The notes under the pieces: model-generated
The model's input: only the letters and a program-made list of their open reading frames with translations
Databases searched by the model: none
What the model was told of the DNA's origin: nothing
Position numbers and translations under genes: made by a program
Part shown: one piece after another, positions 40,460 to 49,005 of the stretch
Position numbering within the stretch: position 1 is the stretch's first letter
Layout: each line of letters starts with the position of its first letter
Origin: a virus
Length of the DNA stretch: 60,660 bases
Direction: 5' to 3' (one strand)
IMG/VR virus record: IMGVR_UViG_3300032046_000026
Coordinates: 1-60,660 of that record

Positions 40460-41325
40460 TGCAGGCCCCTTCGATCAAGTTCCAGCGCCAACAGTTCGCG
40501 CTTGTCTGCCCACTTTTCGATCAGCAGGCGCTCGTGATCGGCGGCGTGGTTCAGGGCCACGGGGCCGATGTTGGCGCGCGCGGCCTGCCAATCCTTCTGG
40601 CTGCGGTGCACGGCAACGGCCGGCCCGCAGCGTATCCGGTAGCCGGCGGCCTTGATCTGCAGCTGCAGATCGGTTTCCTCATGCCAATGCGGGTTGAACC
40701 GCTCGTCGTACAGGAACACCGGCCAGCCGTCGAGGCCGCGCAGGTTGCGCCAGGCCCAGCAGTAGCCCATCACCAGGTCGGTGTAGTCGCCTGGCGCCGG
40801 CCGGCGGTCGTCGAGGAAGTTGGGCGCCACCCAGGGGCCGGCGAGCAGGCCCGCCCAGTTGAGATAAAAGCCCTCCTGGCCAGCCCCGCCGATCTTGGGA
40901 TCGCTGAATGGCTGCAGCAGCACCTTATCCCAGGCGGGGCCAACCTCAACGTCGTCGTCCACCTGCATGATGAACTGCCCGCGCGCTATCCTGATCCCGT
41001 GATTGCGGACGCAGACGCCCTCGTTGGTCGGCACGTGCATGCTGGTGTAGCGGCGGTGTTCCTCGAACACCCTGGGGTGCAGTTCTTGGATCGCCATGCT
41101 GGTGCCGTCGTCGCTGCCGTTGTCGATCACGATCAGCTCATAATCGGCCACCGGCGTGGCGGTTTTCTGCCATATGCGGTCGATGCAGGCCAGCACCGTG
41201 TCGCGCCGATTGTGCGTCAGCAACACAACGCTGAACAGCAGGTCTTGCGGCGCGGGTTGCCGGCGGCCGCCGCCGCTGGTTTCGCCGTGTTCTATCGGGC
41301 CAACGTGTCCCTGTGCCTGCGCCAT
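40456..41325 (-). CDS. GT2-like glycosyltransferase
   Basis: 289 residues with FSVVLLTHNRRDTVLACIDR, YELIVIDNGSDDGT and a DDD metal site in FIMQVDDDVEVGP near 130, then HEETDLQLQIKAAGY near 225. ATG 41325 follows GGAGGAG. An inverting GT-A enzyme; it overlaps the upstream methyltransferase gene by 34 nt. Confidence 0.88.
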   Translation of the reverse strand: MAQAQGHVGPIEHGETSGGGRRQPAPQDLLFSVVLLTHNRRDTVLACIDRIWQKTATPVADYELIVIDNGSDDGTSMAIQELHPRVFEEHRRYTSMHVPTNEGVCVRNHGIRIARGQFIMQVDDDVEVGPAWDKVLLQPFSDPKIGGAGQEGFYLNWAGLLAGPWVAPNFLDDRRPAPGDYTDLVMGYCWAWRNLRGLDGWPVFLYDERFNPHWHEETDLQLQIKAAGYRIRCGPAVAVHRSQKDWQAARANIGPVALNHAADHERLLIEKWADKRELLALELDRRGLQ

Positions 41326-41849
41326 GCGTTTTGCTCCTCCCAGGCCGCCAGGTGGGCGGCCGTCTTGATCGGCCGCAGCAGCACCCACAGGTTGCCGCGT
41401 TCGCGCCACGCCTGGTCGACAATGGCAAAGTGGTGGGTGATCCCGTAGTCGCTGAACGCTTCCACAAACCCAGGCTCAAAGTAGAGGAAACTGGTTTCGC
41501 TGAACGTGTGGCAATGGGTGGGATCGCCGTGCGCGCCGGCGCTGGCGTAGTAGGGCACCACGATCTCAACCCAGGCATCGGCCTGGCAGATGCGCCAGAT
41601 TTCGGTCATGGTGGCGATCAGATCGTGCAGGTGTTCCAGCGTTTGGTGGGCGATCACCGCCAGGCCGCATTCGTCCTCAAGGGGCCAGGGCCGCACGTTC
41701 AGGTCGTGCACCAGGTCAACGCCTTCCAGCGCAACGCGGTCGACGCCAAAGTAGCCTTCGTTCTTGTGGAGGCCGCAGCCCAGCTCGATCTGCCCTGGCG
41801 CTGCCCGCGTAGGGTAGGGGATCGGTGCCGGTTCTTCGGGATTGGTCAC
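41292..41849 (-). CDS. SAM methyltransferase-like protein (185 aa)
   Basis: IELGCGLHKNEGYFGVD is a SAM-binding motif I; HQTLEHLHD and PYYASAGAHGDPTHCH follow, as in class I methyltransferases of polysaccharide clusters. The GTG start overlaps the upstream stop (GTGA) after GGGGAGG. Probable sugar or peptide O-methylation. Confidence 0.75.
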   Translation of the reverse strand: MTNPEEPAPIPYPTRAAPGQIELGCGLHKNEGYFGVDRVALEGVDLVHDLNVRPWPLEDECGLAVIAHQTLEHLHDLIATMTEIWRICQADAWVEIVVPYYASAGAHGDPTHCHTFSETSFLYFEPGFVEAFSDYGITHHFAIVDQAWRERGNLWVLLRPIKTAAHLAAWEEQNAWRRHRDTLAR

Positions 41850-42427
41850 GGTTTCCTCCCCAGGGCCATGAACTGTGGCGGCCCCATGTGCATGCGCAGC
41901 TTTGTGCGCTCGATCACCAGGCCCGCCTGGTGCAACCATGCCGGCACATCAGTGACCAGCACGCGGCGGTGCAGGGCATCGGGCGGCACCTCGGCATGCA
42001 CCCAAAGCAGCGCCTTCCCGCCAGGGCGCAGGGCCAGGCCGGCGGCCGCCACCAGGCCGGCGGGATCGTCGCAATGGTCGAGAACGTTCAGCAGCAGGGC
42101 CGTGTCGAACGGCCGTGGGTGAGACAGGCATTGATCGACCTCGATCATGGTTTTGTCGTATAACAGACCGGCCTCTCGGTACTGGTGGAACAGCGGATCG
42201 ACGCACCAGACTAAGTCGGGCGGCGGATCGCCGATGTAGGCGGCCGACACAGGGCCGCTGCCGAAGTCGATCACGCGCCCCAGGTTGCCGAACTCGGCAA
42301 AGAAGAAGTCCAGATAGCGATAACCGTAGAGGGCCAGGATGCGCGCCTGGCCGTGGGGCTGCGCCAGCCAGGCGCGCCACCAGTCCAGTTCGCCCTGCTG
42401 CATGGCCGTGTAGTCGGGTTCGTTCAT
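41846..42427 (-). CDS. SAM methyltransferase-like protein (193 aa)
   Basis: VIDFGSGPVSAAYIGDPPPD is motif I; LLLNVLDHCDDPAGLVAAAG is motif IV; LRPGGKALLWVH follows. The ending GPPQFMALGRKP is typical of short class I enzymes. Acceptor unknown. Confidence 0.75.
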   Translation of the reverse strand: MNEPDYTAMQQGELDWWRAWLAQPHGQARILALYGYRYLDFFFAEFGNLGRVIDFGSGPVSAAYIGDPPPDLVWCVDPLFHQYREAGLLYDKTMIEVDQCLSHPRPFDTALLLNVLDHCDDPAGLVAAAGLALRPGGKALLWVHAEVPPDALHRRVLVTDVPAWLHQAGLVIERTKLRMHMGPPQFMALGRKP

Positions 42428-42966
42428 GCCGGTTTCCTTCCGCGCCCGAACACCCCCACGGGGTATTGCCAGTCAGCCTCGGTGGGCGGCGCGTTGCGCG
42501 GCCGCCCGCAACCCTCGGTTTCAATCACCACGTCGAACAGGCCCGCCCGCGACAGCAGGTAGGCCAAGCCGCTGGGCGTGGTGCGCCAGTAGTCGCCGCT
42601 TTGGCCCTTGTCGATCTCGGCGTCGTGCAGGGGGAAGGCGAAACACCAGCTGATGATCAGTAGGCCCCCAGGCAGCAACGCCCTGGCCATGGTGTCAATG
42701 GCCGCCCAGGGTTCCTTCACGTGCTCCAACGTCTCGCAGCACACCGCCGTGCGGAACTTGCCATCGAACTGGTTGCCGGCCTTGAGAATGTCCAGCACCA
42801 GGTCGACGCCTGGCCCTTCCGCCATGTCCACGCCGGTGTAGCCGGCCTGGGGGAAAAGGGGCCGCACCGTGCCGTTAACATTGCGGCTGCCCACTTCGAG
42901 CACGGGCACCTGGGCGCCCTGGGCCTTGATCACGGCAGCCACCCAATCAGAGACTTCGCGGCGCAT
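42424..42966 (-). CDS. SAM methyltransferase-like protein (180 aa)
   Basis: VLEVGSRNVNGTVRPLFPQA and YTGVDMAEGPGVDLVLD form the SAM site, CCETLEHVKEP the motif-IV region, and ALLPGGLLIISW the following strand. ATG follows AGGAG and lies ~75 nt after a TAGACT box. Confidence 0.78.
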   Translation of the reverse strand: MRREVSDWVAAVIKAQGAQVPVLEVGSRNVNGTVRPLFPQAGYTGVDMAEGPGVDLVLDILKAGNQFDGKFRTAVCCETLEHVKEPWAAIDTMARALLPGGLLIISWCFAFPLHDAEIDKGQSGDYWRTTPSGLAYLLSRAGLFDVVIETEGCGRPRNAPPTEADWQYPVGVFGRGRKPA

Positions 42967-43034
42967 GGTATCTAACTCCTGTCCTGGGGTGCCACGGCGC
43001 CCGACAGCGCGTTTTGCCCCCTGGGGCCAGTGGT

Positions 43035-43080
43035 AGTCTAGGCCCCTCAGCGTCAAGGCCACGCCCCTGCCCGCGTGGCC
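43035..43080 (-). terminator. Hairpin and TAGACT box between methyltransferase genes
   Basis: A perfect 8-bp stem GGCCACGC-N8-GCGTGGCC (43057-43080) follows the 43087 stop; TTGACG comes next, then GGGGCCTAGACT. The hairpin could end transcription and the TAGACT box restart it, but the spacing to TTGACG (10 nt) is too short for a normal -35. Confidence 0.45.
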
Positions 43081-43086
43081 CGAATT

Positions 43087-43944
43087 CTAAGGCGCAGTCG
43101 TTGTCACCCTGGCCCGTTTCCACGCCCCGATCCCAAAGTGGCCATCGGGCGGGATCACCGGCTCGAAACCCACGTTGGCGAGCACACTGTCAAGCGATTG
43201 CTGCAGGTCGCGGCTTTCGGGCAGGTGGGTGGGGAACGCCTTGAAACTGTCGTGGGTCAGGATCAGCACCCCATCCGGCGCCAGGCAGGCCACGAACTGC
43301 TGCAGCAGGCCCACCGGATCGGGCACGTGCTCAACGACGTCAAGGGCACACAGGGCACCCCAGGGCTGTGGCCCCAGGCTGCCGGTCGGGTGCAGGGCGT
43401 CGTCTGGCGTCTCCACCACCACGATGGTGCCGGCCGGCCAGGGGTTGGGCAACGGCGCAGCGAGCAGGCCCTCGCGGAGGAACCGCCAGTCGGCGAAATT
43501 GGCCACCTGGCCAAGATCGACGTAGGCCACCTGGTAGCCCAGGCGCGCCAGGAAGATCGCCTGCTGGCCGATCCCGCCCCCGTAGTCAAGGATCGGGCCA
43601 TGGCCGCCCAGGTGTGTCATGTATTGGTGCACGATGTTGGCGCGGTGATCGCCGGCCCACAGTTCGGGCGGCGGGCCTGCCCCGCGCAGCAGTTCAAAGA
43701 TCATGCCGAAATTCTCAACGTAGAACTGGCCAATGCGTGTGCGGTCAAGCAGGGCGGGGGGCGTCAGGTCGTGCCAATCGAGCGCCGGCCCTTCCTGCAG
43801 CACCACGTCCTGCCATTCCAGTTCAAGCAGCTGGGCGGCGTCCACGCCCACGGCAATGTATTCGTAGAAATCCTCCTCGGGCAGCCCAGGCCAATATGCC
43901 GAGCACAGTTCCCAGGCGTATTCAGTCGCCGGATCGGGGTTCAT
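43087..43944 (-). CDS. SAM methyltransferase-like protein (285 aa)
   Basis: A ~100-residue N-terminal helical region precedes the core: ILDYGGGIGQQAIFLARLGY (motif I), YVDLGQVANF, CALDVVEHVPDP and LAPDGVLILTHDSF. ATG 43944 follows AAAGGCGG. The helical extension may recognise the acceptor. Confidence 0.8.
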   Translation of the reverse strand: MNPDPATEYAWELCSAYWPGLPEEDFYEYIAVGVDAAQLLELEWQDVVLQEGPALDWHDLTPPALLDRTRIGQFYVENFGMIFELLRGAGPPPELWAGDHRANIVHQYMTHLGGHGPILDYGGGIGQQAIFLARLGYQVAYVDLGQVANFADWRFLREGLLAAPLPNPWPAGTIVVVETPDDALHPTGSLGPQPWGALCALDVVEHVPDPVGLLQQFVACLAPDGVLILTHDSFKAFPTHLPESRDLQQSLDSVLANVGFEPVIPPDGHFGIGAWKRARVTTTAP

Positions 43945-44140
43945 AGACACCGCCTTTCTGCAGTTCCTTCTGCCGGCGCAGTTGATCGCGCCAGCGTTTG
44001 GGCAGTCGCCGGCGCTCGGCGCGGGGCAGCTGGCCAAAGGTGCAACCAGCGCACATGATCTGATCGCTGCCCAAGCCCTTGGCGCTGAACTCCTCGGGCA
44101 GCACCGCGCCGCATTCGCAGCAGGTGAACACCTTGGTCAA
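43922..44140 (-). CDS. Zinc-ribbon protein (72 aa)
   Basis: FTCCECGAVLP and QIMCAGCTFG form a CxxC...CxxC ribbon, with an Arg/Lys-rich tail. The TTG start overlaps the previous stop (TTGA). Function unknown; nucleic-acid binding is plausible. Confidence 0.55.
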   Translation of the reverse strand: MTKVFTCCECGAVLPEEFSAKGLGSDQIMCAGCTFGQLPRAERRRLPKRWRDQLRRQKELQKGGVYEPRSGD

Positions 44141-44400
44141 GGCGGCCACCGCACCCAGCCAGCCTTGGCCATCTGCTCCTGGTCGAGCGATCCCAGGCTG
44201 GTGCCGGCCGCCAGGCAAATGGCAAACACCTCCACACCGCCCTTGAATAGCAGGGCCTTCTGCAGCGCCGCCACGCCGTCGTATATCTCCCAGGTATCGT
44301 CTTGTGTGGTGCGGGCCACCAGCACGTCGCCGTCCTGCAGCCGCAACCGTTTCAGGGCGATTTCAAGGCCCTCGATGTTAACCGTGGCGGTGGGTGCCAT
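44137..44400 (-). CDS. Hypothetical protein (87 aa)
   Basis: MAPTATVNIEGLEIALKRLR and GDVLVARTTQDDTWEIYDGV suggest a small alpha/beta protein. No family recognised. The TAACCG-like stretch near its start is coding and not a promoter. Confidence 0.55.
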   Translation of the reverse strand: MAPTATVNIEGLEIALKRLRLQDGDVLVARTTQDDTWEIYDGVAALQKALLFKGGVEVFAICLAAGTSLGSLDQEQMAKAGWVRWPP

Positions 44401-44404
44401 GGCG

Positions 44405-44680
44405 TTAACGCGGCGGATCGGGCGCCCGTTGCGGTGCGTCGCGCGGGCCAGCTGGTGCCGCTGCCACCTGCTCGGCGTCCGGCGTGATGGCCTCGGCCTC
44501 GATCAGGGTCAGCTGGCCCTCATCGATCCACACGGCCTCAACCGGCACGCCCTTGTCCTTTTCGACCGCCTGGGCCTGCACCAGTATGCGGACGCAGCCG
44601 TTCAGGTAGGTGCACCGCGCCACCGCAATGCCTTCGTATTCCGTGATCTTGTCGACTACCTTATCGCCTGGGTTGATCAC
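44405..44680 (-). CDS. Small SH3-like phage protein (91 aa)
   Basis: INPGDKVVDKITEYEGIAVA and LNGCVRILVQ follow a pattern common in short phage proteins of unknown role, likely a KOW/SH3-like barrel. The GTG start overlaps the GT4 stop codon (GTGA) after AAGGAG. Confidence 0.65.
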   Translation of the reverse strand: MINPGDKVVDKITEYEGIAVARCTYLNGCVRILVQAQAVEKDKGVPVEAVWIDEGQLTLIEAEAITPDAEQVAAAPAGPRDAPQRAPDPPR

Positions 44681-45666
44681 CAGCGTTCTCCTTCCGCTGC
44701 TTGGCGCAGTAGCGCCTCTATCCGGTCGCCGGCCTTTGCCGGTGAAAAGGTGGCTTCCACGTGGCGCCGGCAGGCGGCGGGGTCGATCTCCAACCACCGC
44801 CGGCCCCGCAGGCCGTTAAGGAACTGGCCGGCGTCTGCCCACAGGAAGCCGGTTTCGCCGTGGACGATATATTCGGGGTTGGCGCCGTGATCGTAGGCGA
44901 ACACCGGCGTGCCGGCTGCCATGGCCTCAAGCATCACGGTGCCGGATGGTTCCTCCGGTTCCGATGTGAACATAAGGCAGCAGGCGCGGGCCAGCAGGGC
45001 CGCCTTGTCGGCGCCGCCCACTTCGCCCCTGATCACGACCTGGCCAGCGCGCATACGGGGCAGGATCTCCGCGTCAAAGTAGGCGGGGTCGTGGGCCGGC
45101 CCCGCGATGTCCAACACCAGGCCCGCCGTGCCGCAAAGGTCAGCCGCGTGGTGCACCCGTTTGTAGGGCATGATCCTGCCCAGGAATAGCGGCGGCCCGC
45201 GCTCTGCCATGGGGCCGCCCAGGCGGTAGGCGGCAGGATCGACGTTGATCAGGGCCACCATGGGGTCGGCAATGCCGTGCGACTGGCCATGGTGGCGCGA
45301 GCAGAAGACGGGGTTGCGGGCGTGCGCTGAAATCTTGGCCCAGCCGTGGCTCTGCGTCACCGCCGGCAGGCTGGGCCACCGCGCCTGGGCCAACTGATAG
45401 AGGCTGTGATCAAATAGCACGTCGGGGTGGGGCAGCCGCTCCATGTGGTCGACAATGGCCGTCTCGGTGTCGCGGGCGCCGCCCCGCATGGGAGCCACCG
45501 TCACCACCTCCACGCCGGCCACGGCCGATCCCTGCAGGCCGAACAGCGTCACGGCATGCCCGCGATCCCGCAGGCCGGCGGCCAGGTTGGCGACGACGCT
45601 CTCCAAGCCGCCCGTGCTGGCCGGCGGCGTGGGCAGGAAGGCAGACGATTGAAGCCAGATTCTCAT
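44677..45666 (-). CDS. GT4-like glycosyltransferase
   Basis: 329 residues, GT-B fold. FLPTPPASTGGLESVVANLA gives the loop for the acceptor, FLGRIMPYKRVHHAADL and SEPEEPSGTVMLEAMAAGTP carry the donor site with EX7E. ATG 45666 overlaps the previous stop (ATGA). Confidence 0.88.
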   Translation of the reverse strand: MRIWLQSSAFLPTPPASTGGLESVVANLAAGLRDRGHAVTLFGLQGSAVAGVEVVTVAPMRGGARDTETAIVDHMERLPHPDVLFDHSLYQLAQARWPSLPAVTQSHGWAKISAHARNPVFCSRHHGQSHGIADPMVALINVDPAAYRLGGPMAERGPPLFLGRIMPYKRVHHAADLCGTAGLVLDIAGPAHDPAYFDAEILPRMRAGQVVIRGEVGGADKAALLARACCLMFTSEPEEPSGTVMLEAMAAGTPVFAYDHGANPEYIVHGETGFLWADAGQFLNGLRGRRWLEIDPAACRRHVEATFSPAKAGDRIEALLRQAAEGERW

Positions 45667-45860
45667 GGTGTGCCCGTCCAAAGGGCCATGTCCAGCCTGG
45701 CGCGCAGTTGCAGCAGCGCAATGAATTCAGCCGCGTTGGCGACCGCCGCGCGGCAGGGCTGGCAAACCAGCAGGTCGGCCAAGCCGAAACGCGAGTAGAT
45801 TTCGCCCAGGGGCGCCAACTTGCGCCGGCGGTTGCCGCAGGCCGCGCACATCGGTTTCAT
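45663..45860 (-). CDS. Zinc-ribbon protein (65 aa)
   Basis: MCAACGNRRRKL and LLVCQPCRAAV give a CxxC...CxxC pair in a compact protein. ATGA overlaps link it to both neighbours. Confidence 0.6.
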   Translation of the reverse strand: MKPMCAACGNRRRKLAPLGEIYSRFGLADLLVCQPCRAAVANAAEFIALLQLRARLDMALWTGTP

Positions 45861-46165
45861 ACTGCCGCCTCGGCCAGGATCGGCCCCGTCCAGATCAGCG
45901 CCCAGGCGGCGCCGTGCAGTTGGCGGAAGGCCGCCCAAAAAACGGTTTCATCGTCGTCAATATAGTCGCCAAACCAGCAGATCGCGGTGCCGATCTTAGT
46001 GGAGGCGTCCTGCATTCCCGCGAAGGCCCGCGCGAAGCGCAGGCAGGCGGCAGCAACCACAGCCCACACGGCCTGGCGCACCAGGTCATCTATCCAGGCG
46101 TCGGGATCGGGCGGTGGTGCCAGCGGGTGCCGGCGGAAGCATTGCCAGGGCCAGCGCAGTTTCAT
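45857..46165 (-). CDS. Hypothetical amphipathic protein (102 aa)
   Basis: It starts MKLRWPWQCFRRHPLAPPPD; the rest is Ala/Trp-rich with QAVWAVVAAACLRFARAFAG, a possible membrane-associated helix. Family unknown. Confidence 0.55.
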   Translation of the reverse strand: MKLRWPWQCFRRHPLAPPPDPDAWIDDLVRQAVWAVVAAACLRFARAFAGMQDASTKIGTAICWFGDYIDDDETVFWAAFRQLHGAAWALIWTGPILAEAAV

Positions 46166-46401
46166 ATGGTGCCCTTTCGGTTGCCGTCAACATCTTCCCA
46201 GTAGCCCCTGCCCCAGCGCCAAGGCCGCCACCAACTGCCGCCGGTGCCGATCCACCGCAGGGCGACCAGGTTGAACCGGCTCTTGGGGCCGCCGCACCTG
46301 GGGCACACGCTCTCGTCGGTGAAGAAGTCGTTGCCTCGCCAGGGGGTGTCAACCACCTTGCCGCAGGGGCAGACCATGCGCTCCTTAAATGGGCCAGGCA
46401 T
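46162..46401 (-). CDS. Zinc-ribbon protein with Trp-rich tail (79 aa)
   Basis: VCPCGKVVDTPWRG and ESVCPRCGGPKSR form the ribbon; the tail has SWWRPWRWGRGYW. Linked to the next gene by a 4-nt overlap. Confidence 0.6.
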   Translation of the reverse strand: MPGPFKERMVCPCGKVVDTPWRGNDFFTDESVCPRCGGPKSRFNLVALRWIGTGGSWWRPWRWGRGYWEDVDGNRKGTI

Positions 46402-46410
46402 AACGGCACC

Positions 46411-46824
46411 TCACTTCCAAAGCTCCAACTGGATCATAATCCGGCCGGCCTCGCGCCCATCGTTGCCCTGGCGCCCTGGGCTGGCCACCTCAAGGCGGCG
46501 GTCGTCGTCAATCAGGCCCAGGCAGTAGCGTTTGCCGGTGGCCTTGGTGGCGACCTTCAAGATGTCGATGATCGGTTTCAGGGTGGCGATGCAGTTGTCG
46601 GCGTCGCCCACCTGCCGGCTGAAAAAGTGGATCGAGGACAGGCGGCCGCCGGTGAAGGGCCTGGCCGCCATAATGGCCGGCGGGATTTGCGCCAGGATCG
46701 CCTGGCCTGCCTCCTCGGCGTACTCCCTGCCGATGCGATGCTTGGCGCCCCAGCTGGTGCGGGCGTTGGCCGTCAGTTGCTTCGGCGGCGCCTGCACCCA
46801 AAAGCGGACGATCTCCCTCATCAT
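46411..46824 (-). CDS. rusA-like: RusA-like Holliday junction resolvase
   Basis: 137 residues. RQVGDADNCIATLKPIIDIL places Asp74 and Asp76 as the metal pair, and GLIDDDRRLEV supplies the further acids at 106-108, as in RusA. It would resolve branched DNA before packaging. Its place inside the late sugar cassette fits late use. Confidence 0.85.
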   Translation of the reverse strand: MMREIVRFWVQAPPKQLTANARTSWGAKHRIGREYAEEAGQAILAQIPPAIMAARPFTGGRLSSIHFFSRQVGDADNCIATLKPIIDILKVATKATGKRYCLGLIDDDRRLEVASPGRQGNDGREAGRIMIQLELWK

Positions 46825-47834
46825 CGTGCCCCCAGTATATCGCGCAGGAAGCCATCCCAGCGGTTGGCGAAGTCGGTCATGTTGGCGTTCTGCTCGGCCC
46901 AGGCGCGGGGGGCGGTGCCCCAGCGATTGCCCTTGACGCGCGCACAGGCGGCCCGCACGGCCGTCGCGTAGTCCTCGGCCGTAGCGGTGATTGGCAGGGT
47001 GTAGCCCACCGGCGACAGGCCCGCCTTGTCGCGTTGTATGTCCTCGAACACGCCGGCGTAACCCGTCACCACCGGCAGGCCCGACGCCAGGGCTTCGAGG
47101 CAGCTGTAGGCGTTGCCCTCATGGCGCGTGGGCAGCAGGAACACGTGCCCGCGCCGGAAGGCGTCGGGTTCTTCTCCCTTGCCCGCGCCCAGGTATTCGA
47201 TGCGGTAGTCGTTGCCCAGCAGGGCGGCGATGCGCGGGATCAACTTGGCGCCCTTCTTCTCATTGCGGCCAGCTGCCTCCACGATCACCCAGGGCGGCCC
47301 AGGCGGCAGCGGCGCTGGCGGTGGGTGGTAGGCGGCCAGGTCGATGCCATGGCAGATCACGGCGCTGGCCGCCCGCCCATGGTGCCGGCGCAACTCACGG
47401 GCGCTGGCGGTGCTGCACGCGACGGGGAAGGCGTTGGGCGCGTTGAATGCCTCCCCCTGGCGCTGCACTTCCAGCCCAGGCCGCAGGCCCATGCGCTCGT
47501 GAAACTCGGCCCAGGTGCCGTGGATCACCGGCACCACCGGCTTGCTGCTGATCCCCAGGCCCCAGTAGCCGTCGCTCACGGCCACGTCATAGTGCACGCC
47601 GAACTGCGGCCCGTCGATCCACTTGCCCAGCAGCAGGGCCTTTTCAGGGTTGGGCAGTTCGGGGAAGCGATCACGGTGGGGGAAGTCCGACCAGCCGATC
47701 AGGATCACGCCCCAGCCCTTGGCGCGCAGGGCCGCGCGCAGGTAGTCGGCGAACTTCTCCACGCCACCCAGTTCGCCGTCGTCGCGCTTCAACCAGCTGA
47801 CGTGGGCCACGGTTAGGCGCTTATCCACCGTCAC
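46821..47834 (-). CDS. GT4-like glycosyltransferase
   Basis: 337 residues. GGVEKFADYLRAALRAKGWG in the N-terminal domain; VICHGIDLAAYHPP and RHEGNAYSCLEALASGLPVV (EX7E) in the donor domain. GTG 47834 follows GAGGAGG; an ATG 15 nt upstream lies within the ribosome site. It overlaps the GT9-like gene by 14 nt. Confidence 0.86.
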   Translation of the reverse strand: MTVDKRLTVAHVSWLKRDDGELGGVEKFADYLRAALRAKGWGVILIGWSDFPHRDRFPELPNPEKALLLGKWIDGPQFGVHYDVAVSDGYWGLGISSKPVVPVIHGTWAEFHERMGLRPGLEVQRQGEAFNAPNAFPVACSTASARELRRHHGRAASAVICHGIDLAAYHPPPAPLPPGPPWVIVEAAGRNEKKGAKLIPRIAALLGNDYRIEYLGAGKGEEPDAFRRGHVFLLPTRHEGNAYSCLEALASGLPVVTGYAGVFEDIQRDKAGLSPVGYTLPITATAEDYATAVRAACARVKGNRWGTAPRAWAEQNANMTDFANRWDGFLRDILGAR

Positions 47835-48747
47835 GGCGGGCCTCCTCAAGGTGCCGACGAACCGCCGGCCAGATTGTCTCGGCCGTCAGATCACGCAACG
47901 ACCGCCCCTGGGGGCAAAGGGTGGTCTTACCTGGGGGGCAATCGGCCTTGCCGGCGACGTGATCACCGCGCCACATGCAGGGTTCGCACAGCTGCTCATT
48001 GCGGATCTCCGTGCACAGTTCGGGCGGCACCCACACCTGCAGGCCGATCCTGGTGGCGCAGGTGAGCACCACGGCCGTCTTGCGCAGGGCGAAGCGCAGG
48101 TTGGACAGGCCGCCCTCGGTGCACACCATGGCGTCGGCGCGCTCAAGGATCGCGGCCGAGTAGCGCATGTCCAGCTGGCCGGTTAGGTTGACAGTAGCAG
48201 ACCAGGGCGCGCCGTGCAGCCGGTGGCCGGCCAGGGTGATCGGCGTGAACCCTTCGTCCAGCAGGCCGAAGATCAGCTGTGACCAGCCCTCGTCGTTCCA
48301 CATCTTGCCGGCCCAGCCGCAGCGCGGGGTGATCGCACACCACCGCTTGGCGAAAGTGTTATGGTGCCTTAGCAGTTCAGCCGCGTCGGCACGTTCCTGC
48401 TCGCGGATGAAGTAGTCCGCCTCAAACCGCGTCTCGGCTGTCCACGGCAGGCCCAGCTGCTCAAAGTAGCGCGCCTGCAGGGGCACGTCCAGCGGCGGCC
48501 CGCCCACGCGGGCATAAAGCAGCGCGACGCCTTTGTGGTCGCCGCGCGGCAGGGGATCGTTGAAGTCGATCAGCTGGTCGATGTGGGGGTTATCCCACAG
48601 CATCTCGTCGGGGGCGCCGCCGCTGCCAGGTTGGCCGGCCTGATCGTATTCGAGGCGGCGCCGGCCCTTGACGTACGTGCGGAAGATGATGTGGCAGTCG
48701 GGTTCGGCCTGCTTCAACATGCGCAGGGCCGGCGTGCTGCAGAGCAC
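47821..48747 (-). CDS. GT9-like (heptosyltransferase family) glycosyltransferase
   Basis: 308 residues from a GTG, but the GT9 motif starts upstream: in the same frame SLAWGLGDVLCSTPALRML matches the GxGDxLxxxPALRxLK opening of ADP-heptose:LPS heptosyltransferases. The frame is open to a stop near 48813, with no ATG, GTG or TTG before the motif; a rare ATC (48795) or ATA (48774) start may be used. The C-terminal donor domain has WAGKMWNDEGW, NLTGQ and CTEGGLSNLRFAL. It fits transfer of the heptose made by the HldE-like pair. Confidence 0.82.
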   Translation of the reverse strand: MLCSTPALRMLKQAEPDCHIIFRTYVKGRRRLEYDQAGQPGSGGAPDEMLWDNPHIDQLIDFNDPLPRGDHKGVALLYARVGGPPLDVPLQARYFEQLGLPWTAETRFEADYFIREQERADAAELLRHHNTFAKRWCAITPRCGWAGKMWNDEGWSQLIFGLLDEGFTPITLAGHRLHGAPWSATVNLTGQLDMRYSAAILERADAMVCTEGGLSNLRFALRKTAVVLTCATRIGLQVWVPPELCTEIRNEQLCEPCMWRGDHVAGKADCPPGKTTLCPQGRSLRDLTAETIWPAVRRHLEEARRDGG

Positions 48748-48770
48748 GTCGCCCAGGCCCCAGGCCAGGC

Positions 48771-48995
48771 TTATGACGTAGGTTTGGGCGCCGATTGTTC
48801 TTCCACCAGTTCAAACAGGGGCTTCTTGCCGCCCGTGCAGCACTCGCCCCGAAAGGCCAACAGCGCCGGCGCATCCTCCGGCACGATCTCGAACTCGCGA
48901 TCCTCGCCTTGGCGTAGACGGTAGAGGCGTCCGCTTGGCATCTTGGTGCGGTCGCCGATCCGCATCGGCCCACCGAAGCGATACCGCACGCGCAA
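48771..48995 (-). CDS. Small beta protein (74 aa)
   Basis: The TTG at 48995 is 6 nt from AGGAGG; the next in-frame GTG and ATG are further. The product, with VRYRFGGPMRIGDRTKM and FEIVPEDAPALLAF, resembles small phage head-associated or linking proteins. It ends where the GT9-like frame begins. Confidence 0.55.
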   Translation of the reverse strand: MRVRYRFGGPMRIGDRTKMPSGRLYRLRQGEDREFEIVPEDAPALLAFRGECCTGGKKPLFELVEEQSAPKPTS

Positions 48996-49005
48996 AGCGG
49001 GCCTC

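Noticed and set aside
44376-44390. TTAACCGTGGCGGT operator-like sequence
   Set aside because: Falls in codons 3-8 of a small gene; no -35/-10 arrangement around it.
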